64,000 nucleotides of DNA from positions 2,368,823 to 2,432,822 of the forward strand of contig NZ_JAHSTS010000002.1 in assembly GCF_019145435.1 (NCBI RefSeq), in the 5' to 3' direction. The translations under genes and the position numbers were made by a program. The notes below the pieces were generated by a model that did not search any database, was not told where the DNA came from, and worked only from the letters and a program-made list of their open reading frames with translations. Below, piece by piece: positions 36,171 to 51,100 of this stretch (positions are counted from its first letter, which is position 1; every line of letters starts with the position of its first letter). This stretch comes from Pseudomonas ekonensis (GTDB lineage: Bacteria > Pseudomonadota > Gammaproteobacteria > Pseudomonadales > Pseudomonadaceae).

Positions 36171-39100
36171 ATGAGCAGTGTTGTTGCCATCGTCAAAAGC
36201 ATTGTCGGTCAGGTATTCGTGGTGTCGCCGGAAGGCGTGCGCCGCGTGCTCGTTGAAGGCGACCGGCTGTTCGCCGGCGATCAGGTCGACACCGGCGTCG
36301 CCGGCGCGGTGTCCCTGGAGCTGGCCGACGGCCGCACCCTCGACCTGGGCCGCGACACGCAGTGGAGCGCCAACGCTCCGGACTCCAGCACCGACCTGGC
36401 CGAAGCCACCGCGCAAGCGGCCCCGTCCGTAGAAGAACTGCAGCAGGCCATCGCCGCCGGCGCCGACCCGACCACCGCCCTCGAAGCCACCGCCGCAGGC
36501 CCGAGTGCCGCAGGCTCGGGTGGTGCGGCCGGCGGCGGCCACAGTTTCGTGATGCTCGATGCGACCGCAGGCCGCGTCGATCCGACCATCGGCTTCCCGA
36601 CCGCCGGCATCGGCGGCGCCGGCCAGGCCGCCCAGAACACCGCCGGCGGGCAAACCACCGACACCACCACCAACGCGCTGCGCGACTCGACCCTGACCCT
36701 CAGCGCCACGCCGACCATCACCGAAGCCGGCGGCGTGCTGGTGTACACCGCGACCCTGACCCAGGCGCCGTTGACCGACCTGACCGTCACCCTGTCCAAC
36801 GGCTCGGTGATCGTGATCCCGGCCGGTTCCACCACCGGCTCCGTCAACGTGCCGCTGGCCCCGAACGACACCGTCTACAACGACCCCAAACAGATCGACG
36901 TGACCGTCACCGGCACCACCGGCGGCAACGGCATCACCGTGACCACGCCGACCACCCCGGCCACGACCCAGGTCACCGACACCATCGACACCACCACCGT
37001 CACCCTGACGGCCGGGCCGAGCGTCACCGAAGGCGGCCAGATCACCTACACCGCCACCCTGACCAACCCGGCGCAGACGCCGGTGACCGTCACCCTGTCC
37101 AACGGTTCGACCATCACCATCGGCGCCGGCCAGACCACCGGCAGCGTCAACGTGCCGACCGCGCCGAACGACGTCTACAACAACGGCAGCACCGTCACCA
37201 CCACCATCACCGGCGCCACCGGCGGCAACTTCGAGAACCTGGTGCCGAACCCGGCGCCGGCCGTGACCACCATCGTCGACTCCAAAGACACCACCGGCCT
37301 GACCCTGACCGCCACCGGCAGCGTCACCGAGGGCGGCCAGATCACTTACACCGCCACCCTGACCAACCCGGCGCAGACGCCGGTGACCGTCACCCTGTCC
37401 AACGGCGCGACCATCACCATCGAGGCCGGCATGACCAGCGGCACCGTCAACGTGCCGACCGCGCCGAACGACGTCTACAACAACGGCGGCACCGTCAGCA
37501 CCACCATCACCGGCGCCACCGGCGGCAACTTCGAGAACCTGGTGCCGAGCACCACGCCGGCGACCACCACCGTCACCGACTCGATCGACAACACCGGCCT
37601 GAGCCTGTCGGCCACCGGCACAGTCGCCGAGGGCGGCCAGATCATCTATACCGCGACCCTGACCAACGCGGCCCAGACGCCGGTGACCGTGACCCTTTCG
37701 AACGGCGCCACCATCACGATCGAGGCCGGCAAGACCACCGGCACCGTGACCGTTCCGGCACCTGCCGATGACGTCTACAAGGACGCCGGCAAGGTCGAGG
37801 TGACCATCAAGGACGCCACCGGCGGCAATTTCGAGAACCTGGTGCCGAGCACCGTTGCGGCCGTCACCGAGGTCACCGACACTGTCGATACCACCACTGT
37901 TAAGCTGACGGCTTCCGACACGGCGGCAGAAGGCGGCACCGTCACCTACACCGCGACCGTGGGCGCGCCAGTGACCGGCTCGCCGGTGACCGTGACCCTG
38001 GCGAACGGCCAGACCATCACTATTGAAGTCGGCAAGACCACCGGCACCGTCACCACCACCGCGCCCAACGACGCGTTGGCCGGCAATGCGCCGCTGACCA
38101 ACTCGATCACCGGTGTGAGCGGCGGCAACTACGAGAACCTGGTCGCCGACAAGACGCCGGTCAGCACCACCGTGACCGACACTGTCGACACCACCAACCT
38201 GACCCTCAGCGCCACCGGTTCCGTGGCCGAAGGCGGTTCGATCGTCTACACCGCGACCCTGACCAATCCGGCCGGCACCCCGGTGACCGTAACCCTTTCG
38301 AACGGCGCCACCATCACGATTGAAGCCGGCAAGACCACCGGCACCGTGACCGTCCCTGCTCCGGCCGACGACGTCTACAAGGACGCCGGCAAAGTCGAAG
38401 TCACCATCAAGGACGCCACCGGCGGCAACTTCGAAAACCTGGTGCCGAGCACCGTTGCGGCCGTCACCGAAGTCACCGACACCATCGACACCTCCACCGT
38501 GAAACTGACGGCTGACACTTCGGTGGCAGAGGGCGGCACTGTCACTTATACCGCTACCGTCGGTGCGCCAGTGACCGGCTCTCCGGTGACCGTGACCCTG
38601 GCCAACGGCCAGACCATCACCATCGAAGTGGGCAAGACCACCGGCACCGTCACCACCACTGCGCCGAACGATGCGCTCAACGGCCACGCTCCGCTGACCA
38701 ACTCGATCACCGACGTCAGCGGCGGTAACTACGAGAACCTGGTCGCCGACAAGACGCCGGTCAACACCACCGTCACCGATACCGTCGACACCACCAACCT
38801 GACCCTCAGCGCCACCGGTTCCGTGGCCGAAGGCGGTTCGATCACCTATACCGCGACCCTGACCAACCCGGCCGGCACGCCGGTGACCGTGACGTTGAGC
38901 AACGGCGCCACCATCACCATCGAGGCCGGCAAGACGTCAGGCACGGTGACCGTTCCGGCCCCGGCCGACGACGTCTACAAGGACGCCGGCAAGGTCGAGG
39001 TGACCATCAAGGACGCCACCGGCGGCAACTTCGAAAACCTGGTGCCGAGCACCACGCCAGCCGTGACCGAAGTCACCGACACTGTCGATACCACCACTGT

Positions 39101-42100
39101 GAAGCTGACCGCCACCGAGTCGGCAGCCGAAGGTGGGACCGTCACCTACACCGCCACCGTGGGCGCTCCGGTCACCGGTTCGCCAGTGACGGTCACTTTG
39201 GCCAACGGCCAGTCGATCACCATCGAAGTCGGCAAGACCACCGGCACCGTGACCACCACCGCGCCGAACGATGCGCTGGCCGGCCATGCGCCGCTGACCA
39301 ACTCGATCACCGGTGTGAGCGGCGGCAACTACGAGAACCTGGTCGCCGACAAGACGCCGGTCAGCACCACCGTCACCGACGTCGCCGACACCACCGACCT
39401 GACGCTGAGCGCCACAGGCACCGTGGCCGAGGGCGGTTCTATCGTCTACACCGCCACGCTGACCAACCCGGCCGGCACGCCTGTGACCGTGACGCTGAGC
39501 AACGGCGCCACCATCACCATCGAGGCCGGCAAAACCACCGGCACCGTGACCGTCCCTGCTCCGGCCGACGACGTCTACAAGGACGCCGGCAAAGTCGAAG
39601 TCACCATCAAGGACGCCACCGGCGGCAACTTCGAAAACCTGGTGCCGAGCACCACGCCGGCCGTGACCGAAGTCACCGACACCATCGACACGTCCACCGT
39701 GAAACTGACGGCGGACACTTCGGTGGCCGAGGGCGGTACTGTCACTTATACCGCTACCGTAGGCGCGCCAGTGACCGGTTCCCCGGTGACCGTGACCCTG
39801 GCCAACGGCCAGACCATCACCATCGAAGTCGGCAAGACCACCGGCACCGTCACCACCACCGCGCCGAACGATGCGTTGGCCGGCAATGCGCCGCTGACCA
39901 ACTCGATCACCGGTGTGAGCGGCGGCAACTACGAGAACCTGGTCGCCGACAAGACGCCGGTCAGCACCACCGTGACCGACACCGTCGACACCACGAATCT
40001 GTCCCTGAGCGCCACCGGTTCCGTGGCCGAAGGCGGTTCGATCACCTACACCGCGACCCTGACCAACCCGGCCGGCACGCCAGTGACCGTAACCCTGTCC
40101 AATGGTGCGACCATCACCATCGAGGCCGGCAAGACCTCTGGCACCGTGACCGTTCCAGCCCCTGCCGACGACGTCTACAAAGACGCCGGCAAGGTCGAAG
40201 TGACCATCAAGGACGCCACCGGCGGCAATTTCGAGAACCTGGTGCCGAGCACCACACCGGCCGTGACCGAAGTCACCGACACCATCGACACGTCTACCGT
40301 GAAACTGACGGCGGACACTTCGGTGGCCGAGGGCGGTACTGTCACTTATACCGCTACCGTCGGTGCGCCAGTGACCGGCTCTCCGGTGACCGTGACCCTG
40401 GCCAACGGCCAGACCATCACCATCGAAGTCGGCAAGACCACCGGCACCGTCACCACCACCGCGCCGAACGATGCGTTGGCCGGCAATGCGCCGCTGACCA
40501 ACTCGATCACCGGTGTTTCCGGTGGCAACTACGAGAACCTCGTCGCCGACAAGACCCCGGTCAGCACCACCGTCACCGACGTCGCCGACACCACCGACCT
40601 GACGCTCAGCGCGACGGGCACCGTGGCCGAAGGCGGTTCTATCGTTTACACCGCCACCCTGACCAACCCGGCCGGCACCCCGGTGACCGTGACCCTGAGC
40701 AACGGCGCGACCATCACCATCGAAGCCGGCAAGACGTCCGGCACGGTGACCGTTCCGGCTCCTGCCGATGACGTCTACAAGGACGCCGACAAGGTCGAGG
40801 TGACCATCAAGGACGCCACCGGCGGCAACTTCGAAAACCTGGTGCCGAGCACCACGCCAGCCGTGACCGAAGTCACCGACACTGTCGATACCACTACTGT
40901 GAAGCTGACCGCCACCGAGTCGGCAGCCGAAGGTGGGACCGTCACCTACACCGCCACCGTGGGCGCTCCGGTCACCGGTTCGCCAGTGACGGTCACTTTG
41001 GCCAACGGCCAGTCGATCACCATCGAAGTCGGCAAGACCACCGGCACCGTGACCACCGCCGCGCCGAACGATGCGCTGAACGGCCACGCACCGCTGACCA
41101 ACGCGATCACCGATGTCAGCGGCGGCAACTACGAGAACCTGGTCGCCGACAAGACCCCGGTCAGCACCACCGTGACCGACACCGTCGACACCACGAATCT
41201 GTCCCTGAGCGCCACCAACTCGGTCGCCGAGGGCGGCTCGATCGTCTACACCGCCACCCTGACCAACCCAGCAGGCACTCCGGTCACCGTGACATTGAGC
41301 AACGGCGCGACCATCACCATCGAGGCCGGCAAGACCTCTGGCACCGTGACTGTTCCGGCACCGGCCGACGACGTCTACAAGGACGCCGGCAAGATTGAGG
41401 TGACCATCAAGGACGCGTCCGGCGGCAACTTCGAGAACCTGGTGCCGAGCACCGTTCCGGCTGTCACCGAAGTCACCGACACCGTCGACACCACCACGGT
41501 GAAACTGACGGCTGACACCTCGGCGGCTGAGGGTGGCACCGTCACCTACACCGCCACCGTCGGCGCTCCGGTGACCGGCTCCCCGGTGACCGTGACCCTG
41601 TCCAACGGCCAATCGATCACCATTGAGGTGGGCAAGACCACCGGCACCGTGACCACCACCGCGCCGAACGACGCCCTGGCCGGCAATGCGTCGCTGACCA
41701 ACGCGATCACCGGCGTGTCCGGCGGCAACTACGAAAACCTCGTGGCCGACAAGACCCCGGTCAGCACCACCGTGACCGACGTTGCCGACACCACCGACCT
41801 GTCGTTGAGTGCCACCGGTTCCGTGGCCGAGGGTGGTCAGATCACCTACACCGCGACCCTGACCAACCCGGCCGGCACGCCAGTGACCGTAACCCTGTCC
41901 AATGGTGCGACCATCACCATCGAGGCCGGCAAGACCTCTGGCACCGTGACCGTTCCAGCCCCTGCCGACGACGTCTACAAAGACGCCGGCAAGGTCGAAG
42001 TGACCATCAAGGACGCCACCGGCGGCAATTTCGAGAACCTGGTGCCGAGCACCACACCGGCCGTGACCGAAGTCACCGACACCATCGACACCACCACCGT

Positions 42101-45100
42101 GAAGCTGACCGCCACCGAGTCGGCAGCGGAAGGCGGCACCGTCACCTACACCGCCACCGTCGGCGCGCCGGTCACCGGCTCGCCGGTGACCGTGACCCTG
42201 GCCAACGGCCAGACCATCACCATTGAAGTCGGCAAGACCACCGGCACCGTCACCACCACTGCGCCGAACGATGCGCTCAACGGCCACGCTCCGCTGACCA
42301 ACGCGATCACCGACGTATCCGGCGGCAACTACGAAAACCTGGTGGGCGACAAGACGCCGGTCAGCACCACCGTGACCGACACCGTCGACACCACGAACCT
42401 GACGCTCAGCGCGACCGGCACGGTGAACGAAGGCGGCCAGATCACCTACACCGCCACCCTGACCAACGCCGCCGGCACGCCGATGACCGTGACGCTGAGC
42501 AACGGCGCCACCATCACCATCGAGGCCGGCAAGACGTCCGGCACCGTGACCGTTCCGGCACCGGCCGACGACGTCTACAAAGACGCGGGCACCGTTGAGG
42601 CGACCATCAAGGGCACGACCGGCGGCAACTTCGAGAACCTGGTCACCAGCGGCACGCCGGCGGTGACCACCGTCAACGACACCATCGACACCTCCACCGT
42701 GTCGCTGACCGCCACGGCGAACGTCGCCGAAGGCGAAACCGTGGTCTACACCGCAACCGTGACCGCTCCGGTCACCGGCTCGCCTGTGGTCGTGACGCTG
42801 TCCAACGGGCAGACCATCACCATCGCCGTCGGCGAGACCACCGGCACCGTGAACTTCGTGGCGCCGAACAGCCCGTTGGCCGGCGGCAGCTCCCTGAGCG
42901 TGACCATCAACGGCGCGAGCGGCGGCAACTACGAAAAACTGGACGTGGACGGCAAGTCCGCCGACACGGCGGTGTCGGACACCACCGACACCACCCACCT
43001 GAACCTGAGCGCCACCGACTCGGTGGCCGAAGGCGGCTCGATCACCTACACCGCAACCCTGACCAACGCGGCCGGCACCCCGGTGACCGTGACCCTGAGC
43101 AACGGCGCCACCATCACCATCGAGGCCGGCAAGACGTCCGGCACCGTGACCGTTCCGGCGCCTGCCGACGACGTCTACAAGGACGCCGGCAAGGTCGAGG
43201 TGACCATCAAGGATGCGTCCGGCGGCAACTTCGAGAGCCTGGTGCCGAGCACCGTTGCGGCAGTGACCAACGTCACCGACACCATCGACACCACCACCGT
43301 GAAGCTGACCGCCACCGAGTCGGCGACTGAAGGCGGCACCGTCACCTACACCGCGACCGTGGGCGCGCCGGTCACCGGCTCCCCTGTGACGGTCACGTTG
43401 GCCAACGGCCAGTCGATCACCATCGAAGTCGGCAAGACCACCGGCACCGTGACCACCACCGCGCCTAACGACGCGCTGAACGGCCACGCTCCGCTGACCA
43501 ACGCGATCACCGACGTATCCGGCGGCAACTACGAGAACCTCGTGGCCGACAAGACGCCGGTTTCGACCACCGTCACCGACACCGTGGACACCACGAATCT
43601 GTCCCTGAGCGCCACCAACTCGGTCGCCGAGGGCGGTTCGATCGTCTACACCGCGACCCTGACCAACGCCGCCGGCACCCCGGTGACCGTGACGTTGAGC
43701 AACGGCGCCACCATCACCATCGAAGCGGGCAAAACCACCGGCACCGTGACCGTTCCGGCGCCAGCCGACGACGTCTACAAGGACGCCGGCACCGTCCAGG
43801 CCTCGATCACCAACGCCACCGGCGGCAACTTCGAAAACCTGGTGACCAGCAACACGCCAGCCGTGACCAGCGTCACCGACACCATCGACACCACGACAGT
43901 CAAACTGACCGCGACCGGCACAGCAGCGGAAGGCGGCACCGTTACCTACACCGCAACAGTAGGCGCACCTGTGACCGGCTCGCCTGTCACCGTGACCCTG
44001 TCCAACGGCCAGTCGATCACCATCGAAGTCGGCAAGACCACCGGCACCGTCACCACCACCGCGCCTAACGACGCGCTGAACGGCCACGCTCCGCTGACCA
44101 ACGCGATCACCGACGTATCCGGCGGCAACTACGAGAACCTCGTGGCCGACAAGACGCCGGTTTCGACCACCGTCACCGACACCGTCGACACCACGAACCT
44201 GTCCCTGAGCGCCACCGGAACCGTGGCCGAGGGCGGCTCGATCGTCTACACCGCCACCCTGACCAACCCCGCGGGCACCCCGGTGACCGTGACCCTGAGC
44301 AACGGCGCCACCATCACCATCGAGGCCGGCAAGACTTCCGGCACCGTGACCGTTCCTGCGCCAGCCGATGACGTCTACAAGGACGCCGGCAAGGTCGAGG
44401 TGACCATCAAGGATGCGTCCGGCGGCAACTTCGAAAACCTGGTGCCGAGCACTACGCCGGCCGTGACCGAAGTCACCGACACCATTGACACCACGACGGT
44501 GAAACTCACGGCGACCGAATCGGCGGCCGAGGGCGGCACGGTCACCTACACCGCCACCGTGGGTGCGCCAGTGACCGGTTCGCCGGTCACCGTGACCCTG
44601 GCGAACGGCCAATCGATCACCATCGAAGTCGGCAAGACCACCGGCACCGTCACCACCACCGCGCCGAACGATGCGCTCAACGGCCACGCGCCGCTCACCA
44701 ACTCGATCACCAACGTCAGCGGCGGCAACTACGAGAACCTCGTCGCCGACAAGACCCCGGTCAGCACCACCGTGACCGACACTGTCGACACCACGAACCT
44801 GACGCTGAGCGCGACGGGCACCGTGGCCGAGGGCGGTTCTATCGTCTACACCGCGACCCTCACCAATGCCGCCGGCACCCCGGTGACCGTAACGTTGAGC
44901 AACGGCGCGACCATCACCATCGAAGCCGGCAAGACTTCCGGCACCGTGACCGTCCCAGCCCCGGCCGACGATGTCTACAAGGACGCCGGCACCGTCCAGG
45001 CGACGATCACCAACGCCACCGGCGGCAACTTCGAAAACCTGGTGACCAGCAACACGCCAGCCGTGACCAGCGTCACCGACACCATCGACACCACCACCGT

Positions 45101-48100
45101 GAAGCTGACCGCCACCGAGTCGGCGACTGAAGGCAGCACCGTCACCTACACCGCGACCGTGGGCGCGCCGGTCACCGGCTCCCCTGTGACGGTCACGTTG
45201 GCCAACGGCCAGTCGATCACCATCGAGGTCGGCAAAACCACCGGTACCGTGACCACCACCGCGCCTAACGACGCGCTGAACGGCCACGCGCCACTCACCA
45301 ACGCGATCACCAACGTCAGCGGCGGCAACTACGAGAACCTCGTCGCCGACAAGACCCCGGTCAGCACCACCGTGACCGACACCGTCGACACCACCAACCT
45401 GACGCTCAGCGCGACGGGCACCGTGGCCGAGGGTGGATCTATCGTCTACACCGCGACCCTGACCAACGCCGCCGGCACCCCGGTGACCGTGACCCTGAGC
45501 AACGGCGCGACCATCACCATCGAAGCGGGCAAGACGTCCGGCACCGTGACCGTTCCTGCGCCAGCCGATGACGTCTACAAAGATGCCGGCACCGTCCAGG
45601 CCACGATCACCAACGCCACCGGCGGCAACTTCGAGAACCTGGTGACCAGCACCACGCCAGCGGTGACCAACGTCACCGACACCATCGACACCACCACGGT
45701 CAAACTGACCGCGACTGGCACCGCGGCTGAAGGCGGAACCGTCACCTACACCGCCACCGTGGGTGCGCCTGTGACCGGCTCGCCTGTCACCGTGACCCTG
45801 GCGAACGGCCAATCGATCACCATCGAAGTCGGCAAGACCACCGGCACCGTGACCACCACTGCGCCGAACGACGCGCTCAACGGCCACACGCCGCTGACCA
45901 ACTCGATCACAGGCGTGAGCGGCGGCAACTACGAGAACCTGGTTGCAGACAAGACGCCGGTTTCGACCACCGTCACCGACACCGTGGACACCACCAACCT
46001 GTCCCTGAGCGCCACCAACTCGGTCGCCGAGGGCGGTTCGATCGTCTACACCGCGACCTTGACCAACGCCGCCGGCACCCCGGTGACCGTGACCCTGAGC
46101 AACGGCGCGACCATCACCATCGAAGCGGGCAAGACGTCCGGCACCGTGACCGTTCCTGCGCCAGCCGATGACGTCTACAAAGACGCCGGCACCGTCCAGG
46201 CGACGATCACCAACGCCACCGGCGGCAACTTCGAGAACCTGGTGACCAGCAACACGCCAGCGGTGACCAGCGTCACCGACACCATCGACACCACGACGGT
46301 GAAGCTGACCGCGACCGGTACAGCAGCGGAAGGCGGAACCGTCACCTACACCGCCACCGTGGGTGCGCCTGTGACCGGTTCGCCGGTTACCGTGACCCTG
46401 GCGAACGGCCAGTCGATCACCATCGAAGTCGGCAAGACCACCGGCACCGTCACCACCACCGCGCCGAACGACGCGCTGAACGGCCACACGCCGCTGACCA
46501 ACTCGATCACCGGCGTATCCGGCGGCAACTACGAGAACCTCGTGGCCGACAAGACTCCGGTCAGCACCACCGTCACCGACACCGTGGACACCACGAATCT
46601 GTCCCTGAGCGCCACCAACTCGGTCGCCGAGGGCGGTTCGATCGTCTACACCGCGACCCTGACCAACGCCGCCGGCACCCCGGTGACCGTGACCCTGAGC
46701 AACGGCGCCACCATCACCATCGAAGCGGGCAAAACCACCGGCACCGTGACCGTTCCTGCGCCAGCCGATGACGTCTACAAAGACGCCGGCACCGTCCAGG
46801 CGACGATCACCAACGCCACCGGCGGCAACTTCGAGAACCTGGTGACCAGCAACACGCCAGCGGTGACCAGCGTCACCGACACCATCGACACCACGACGGT
46901 GAAGCTGACCGCGACCGGTACAGCAGCGGAAGGCGGAACCGTCACCTACACCGCCACCGTGGGTGCGCCTGTGACCGGTTCGCCGGTTACCGTGACCCTC
47001 GCGAACGGCCAGTCGATCACCATCGAGGTGGGCAAGACCACCGGCACCGTGACCACCACCGCGCCGAACGACGTGTTGAACGGCCACACGCCGCTGACCA
47101 ACTCGATCACCAACGTCAGCGGCGGCAACTACGAGAACCTGGTCGCCGACAAGACCCCGGTCAGCACCACCGTCACCGACACCGTGGACACCACCAACCT
47201 GTCCCTGAGCGCCACCAACTCGGTCGCCGAGGGCGGTTCGATCGTCTACACCGCGACCCTGACCAACGCCGCCGGCACCCCGGTGACCGTAACGTTGAGC
47301 AACGGCGCGACCATCACCATCGAAGCCGGCAAGACTTCCGGCACCGTGACCGTTCCTGCGCCAGCCGATGACGTCTACAAAGATGCCGGCACCGTCCAGG
47401 CCACGATCACCAACGCCACCGGCGGCAACTTCGAGAACCTGGTGACCAGCACCACGCCAGCGGTGACCAACGTCACCGACACCATCGACAAGACCGAAGT
47501 CAGCATCAGCGGCAGCACCTCGGTGACCGAAGGCCAGACCGCCAGCTACACCGTCAGCCTGACCCACCCGGCGCAGACCGAAGTCACCCTGAAGATCGTC
47601 TACAGCGGCACCGCCGCCGACGGTTCGGACTTCACCGGCGTGTACACCGTGAAGATCCCGGCCGGCGCCAGCACGGCGACCTTCAACGTCGCGACCATCG
47701 ACGACAAGATCACCGAAGGCACCGAAAACTTCGTGGTCAAGATCGACTCGGCCACCGGCGGCAACTTCGAGAACCTGGCGGTCAGCACCACCAACGGCAG
47801 CGTCAGCACGTCGATCATCGACAACGACGCGCCGCCGGTCATCGACCTCGACGCCAACAACTCCAGCGGCGCCACCGGGGCCGACTACAAGGTGACCTTC
47901 ACCGAGAACACCCCGGGCGCGGGCGTGTCGATCGCCGACACCGACATCAGCATCACCGACCCGGACAGCACCATGCTCACCGGCGCGACCATCGTGCTGA
48001 CCAACCGTCAGCCGGGCGATGCGCTGAACCTGGGCAACAGCGTCAGCGGCATCACCATCAACGCCAACAGCAAGGACGGTTCGATCACACTGACCCTGTC

Positions 48101-51100
48101 GGGCAACGCGACGCTGGCCGACTACATGCAGCAGATCAAGAACATCACCTTCACCAACGGCAGCGAAGACCCGAGCACCGTGCCGCGCATCATCACCGTG
48201 ACGGTGACCGACGGCGGCAACTACTCCAACACCGCGACCACCACGGTCAACGTGGTGGCGGTCAACGATGCGCCGGTGGCGGCGCCGGTCAATGTCACCG
48301 GCACCGAAGACACCCCGCTGATCCTCGGCTGGTCGACCTTCGGCGTCAGCGACGTGGACAGCCCGGCCAGCAGCCTGGGCGTGAAGATCACCCAGCTGCC
48401 GGGCGAAGGCAAACTGCAGTACCTGGACGGTTCGACCTGGAAAGACGTCGCCACCAACCAGACCTTCAGCAAGGCCGACATCGACGCCGGCAAGCTGCGC
48501 TTCATGCCGGACGCCAACGAATCGGGCGTCAACGGCTACGGCGGCACAGGCGTGGGCAACAACCAGGCCGACTACGCGCAGATCAAGTTCCAGCCCACCG
48601 ACGGCCAACTGCTGGGCAACACCGGCACCGTCAAGATCGACATCACGCCGGTGGCGGATGCGCCGACCCTGGGCGTGGCCGACAACAGCGTGAAATCCAC
48701 CGGCCTGGTCAAGGAAGTCTGGACCGGCCTGTCGGGCCTGGGCACCAGCGGCAACGGCGCAGACCCGACCACGCTGAAGAACGTGATCGACGGTGCCGGC
48801 ACGCCGAATTCCAGCGGCACCGTGGACAATGTGCAGTCCAACGGCAGCGTCACCGCCGGCACCGCGTCGAAGACTTCCGGCCTGATCTACCTCGAAGCCG
48901 GCAAGACCTACACCTTCACCGGCACCGGCGACGACAGCCTGCTGGTGACCATCGGCGGCAAGAGCGTGGCCTCCACCACGTGGGGCGCGGGCGGCAACCT
49001 CAACGGTTCGTTCACCCCGACCACCAGCGGCTACTACACCCTGGACATCTACCACCACAACCAGAGCGGCCCGGGCAGCTACGACGTCAACCTGTCGGTC
49101 AACGGCAGCGCGCCGATCGACCTGAGCAGCGCCGGCGTGCCGATCTACACCGGCGTGCAGGACCTGGTGAACGCCGGCGTGACCGTCTCCGACCTGCACG
49201 GCAGCAACGGCGAAGGCTACTACGACGGCTACAAGCTCAACACCGGCGCCGAAGGCACCACGGTGAAACTGTCGGCGATCACCACCGCGCTGACCGACAC
49301 CGACGGCTCCGAGACCCTGAGCGTGAAGATCAGCGGCGCGCCGGTCGGTTCGGTGCTCAGCGACGGCGCAGGCCACACCTTCACCGTGACCGCCGCCAAC
49401 GGCGAGGCCAACGTCACCGGCTGGAACCTGGGCACCCTGACCGTGACCCCGCCGACCTACTACAACGGCCAGTTCAACCTGACCGTGACCTCGACCTCCA
49501 CCGAGGCCGTGGGCGGCTCGGCCAGCACCACCGCGACCATTCCGGTGACCGTGGTGCCGGCGGTCTACAACGCAGTGGTCGCCACGTCCGCCGACGACAC
49601 CGTCACCGGCACCGACGGCAACGACATCATGGTCGCCGACATCGGCGGCCTGACCGTGGTGCCGGGCACCAACTACAACATCGCGTTCATGGTCGACACC
49701 TCGGGCAGCATGAGCACTTCCTCGATCAACGCGGCCAAGGACTCGCTGACGTCGGTGTTCAACACCCTCAAGAACAGCCTGGGCAGCAACTCGGGAACAG
49801 TGAACATTTTCCTGGTGGACTTCGACACCCAGGTCAACAAGTCGGTGTCGGTGAACCTCAACGACCCGAACGCCCTGACCCAGCTCAAGGCGGTACTGGA
49901 CTCCATGGCGTCCGGCGGCGGCACCAACTACGAAGACGTGTTCAAGGCCACGGCCAACTTCTTCCAGAGCGCCGACGCGGTGGCCAACACCGGGGCGAAG
50001 AACCTCACCTACTTCATCACCGACGGCCAGCCGACCTACTACCAGAGCGGCGAGCAGACCAACCCGACGCTGTACGGCAACGTGAAGCTCGATGACGTGG
50101 TCAAGACCAGCAACTACAAGCTGGGCGACACCTTCGCCACCTACATCGACAGCACCCACTACCTGAGCATCAACAGCGCCGGCAGCGTGGTCCTGCAGAC
50201 GCTGAAGAACGGCAACTGGAACTGGAGCAGCCTGGGCACCATCCACGCCCAGGGCGACGGCACCTACGAGCTGTCGAACCTGGCGGGCAGCGGCAGCAGC
50301 ACCTCGTCGGCCACCACCGACAACGCCAACAGCGCCTTCGCGCTGCTGGGCGGGCTGTCGAACGTGGAGGCCATCGGCATCAACAGCGGGGTCAGCCTCA
50401 ACGACCTGAAGCCGTACGACTCGGACAAGACGCCGCAGACCAACATCGATCCGAAGGACCTGGCCAACTCGATCATCGGCCACACCGAAGCGACGATGCC
50501 GGGCAACGACACCGTCAGCGGCGGCGACGGCAACGACATCCTGTTCGGCGACCTGGTGAGCTTCAACGGCATCGCCGGCGAGGGCTACCAGGCCATGCAG
50601 GCCTTCGTGGCCCAGCAGACCGGGGTGGACGTCAGCAAGGTCACCACCAGCAACGTGCACCAGTACATCACCGAGCACTACCAGGCGTTCGATGTGTCCG
50701 GCGCCCATGACGGCAACGACACCCTGCTGGGCGGCGCCGGCAATGACATCCTGTTCGGCTCGGGCGGCAACGACCTGCTCGACGGCGGCAAGGGCAATGA
50801 CATCCTGCTGGGCGGCACCGGCAACGACACGCTGATCGGCGGCCAGGGCAACGACATCCTGATCGGCGGATCCGGCGGCGACACCTTCGTCTGGAAGGCG
50901 GGCGACACCGGCAACGACGTGATCAAGGACTTCAAGGCCAGCGAAGGCGACCGCATCGACCTGCGCGACCTGCTGCAGGGCGAGAGCGGCAGCACCATCG
51001 ACAACTTCCTGAAGATCACCACGGTCGACGGCGTGTCGTCGCTGCAAGTGAGCTCGGCCGGCAAGTTCAACTCCGGCGACGCGGCGGCGGCCACGCCGGA

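Noticed and set aside
36690..47500. Regularly spaced repeats resembling a CRISPR-like or satellite array
   Set aside because: The repeats are in-frame, ~300 bp long and encode Ig-like domains of LapA; no short direct repeats with unique spacers exist.
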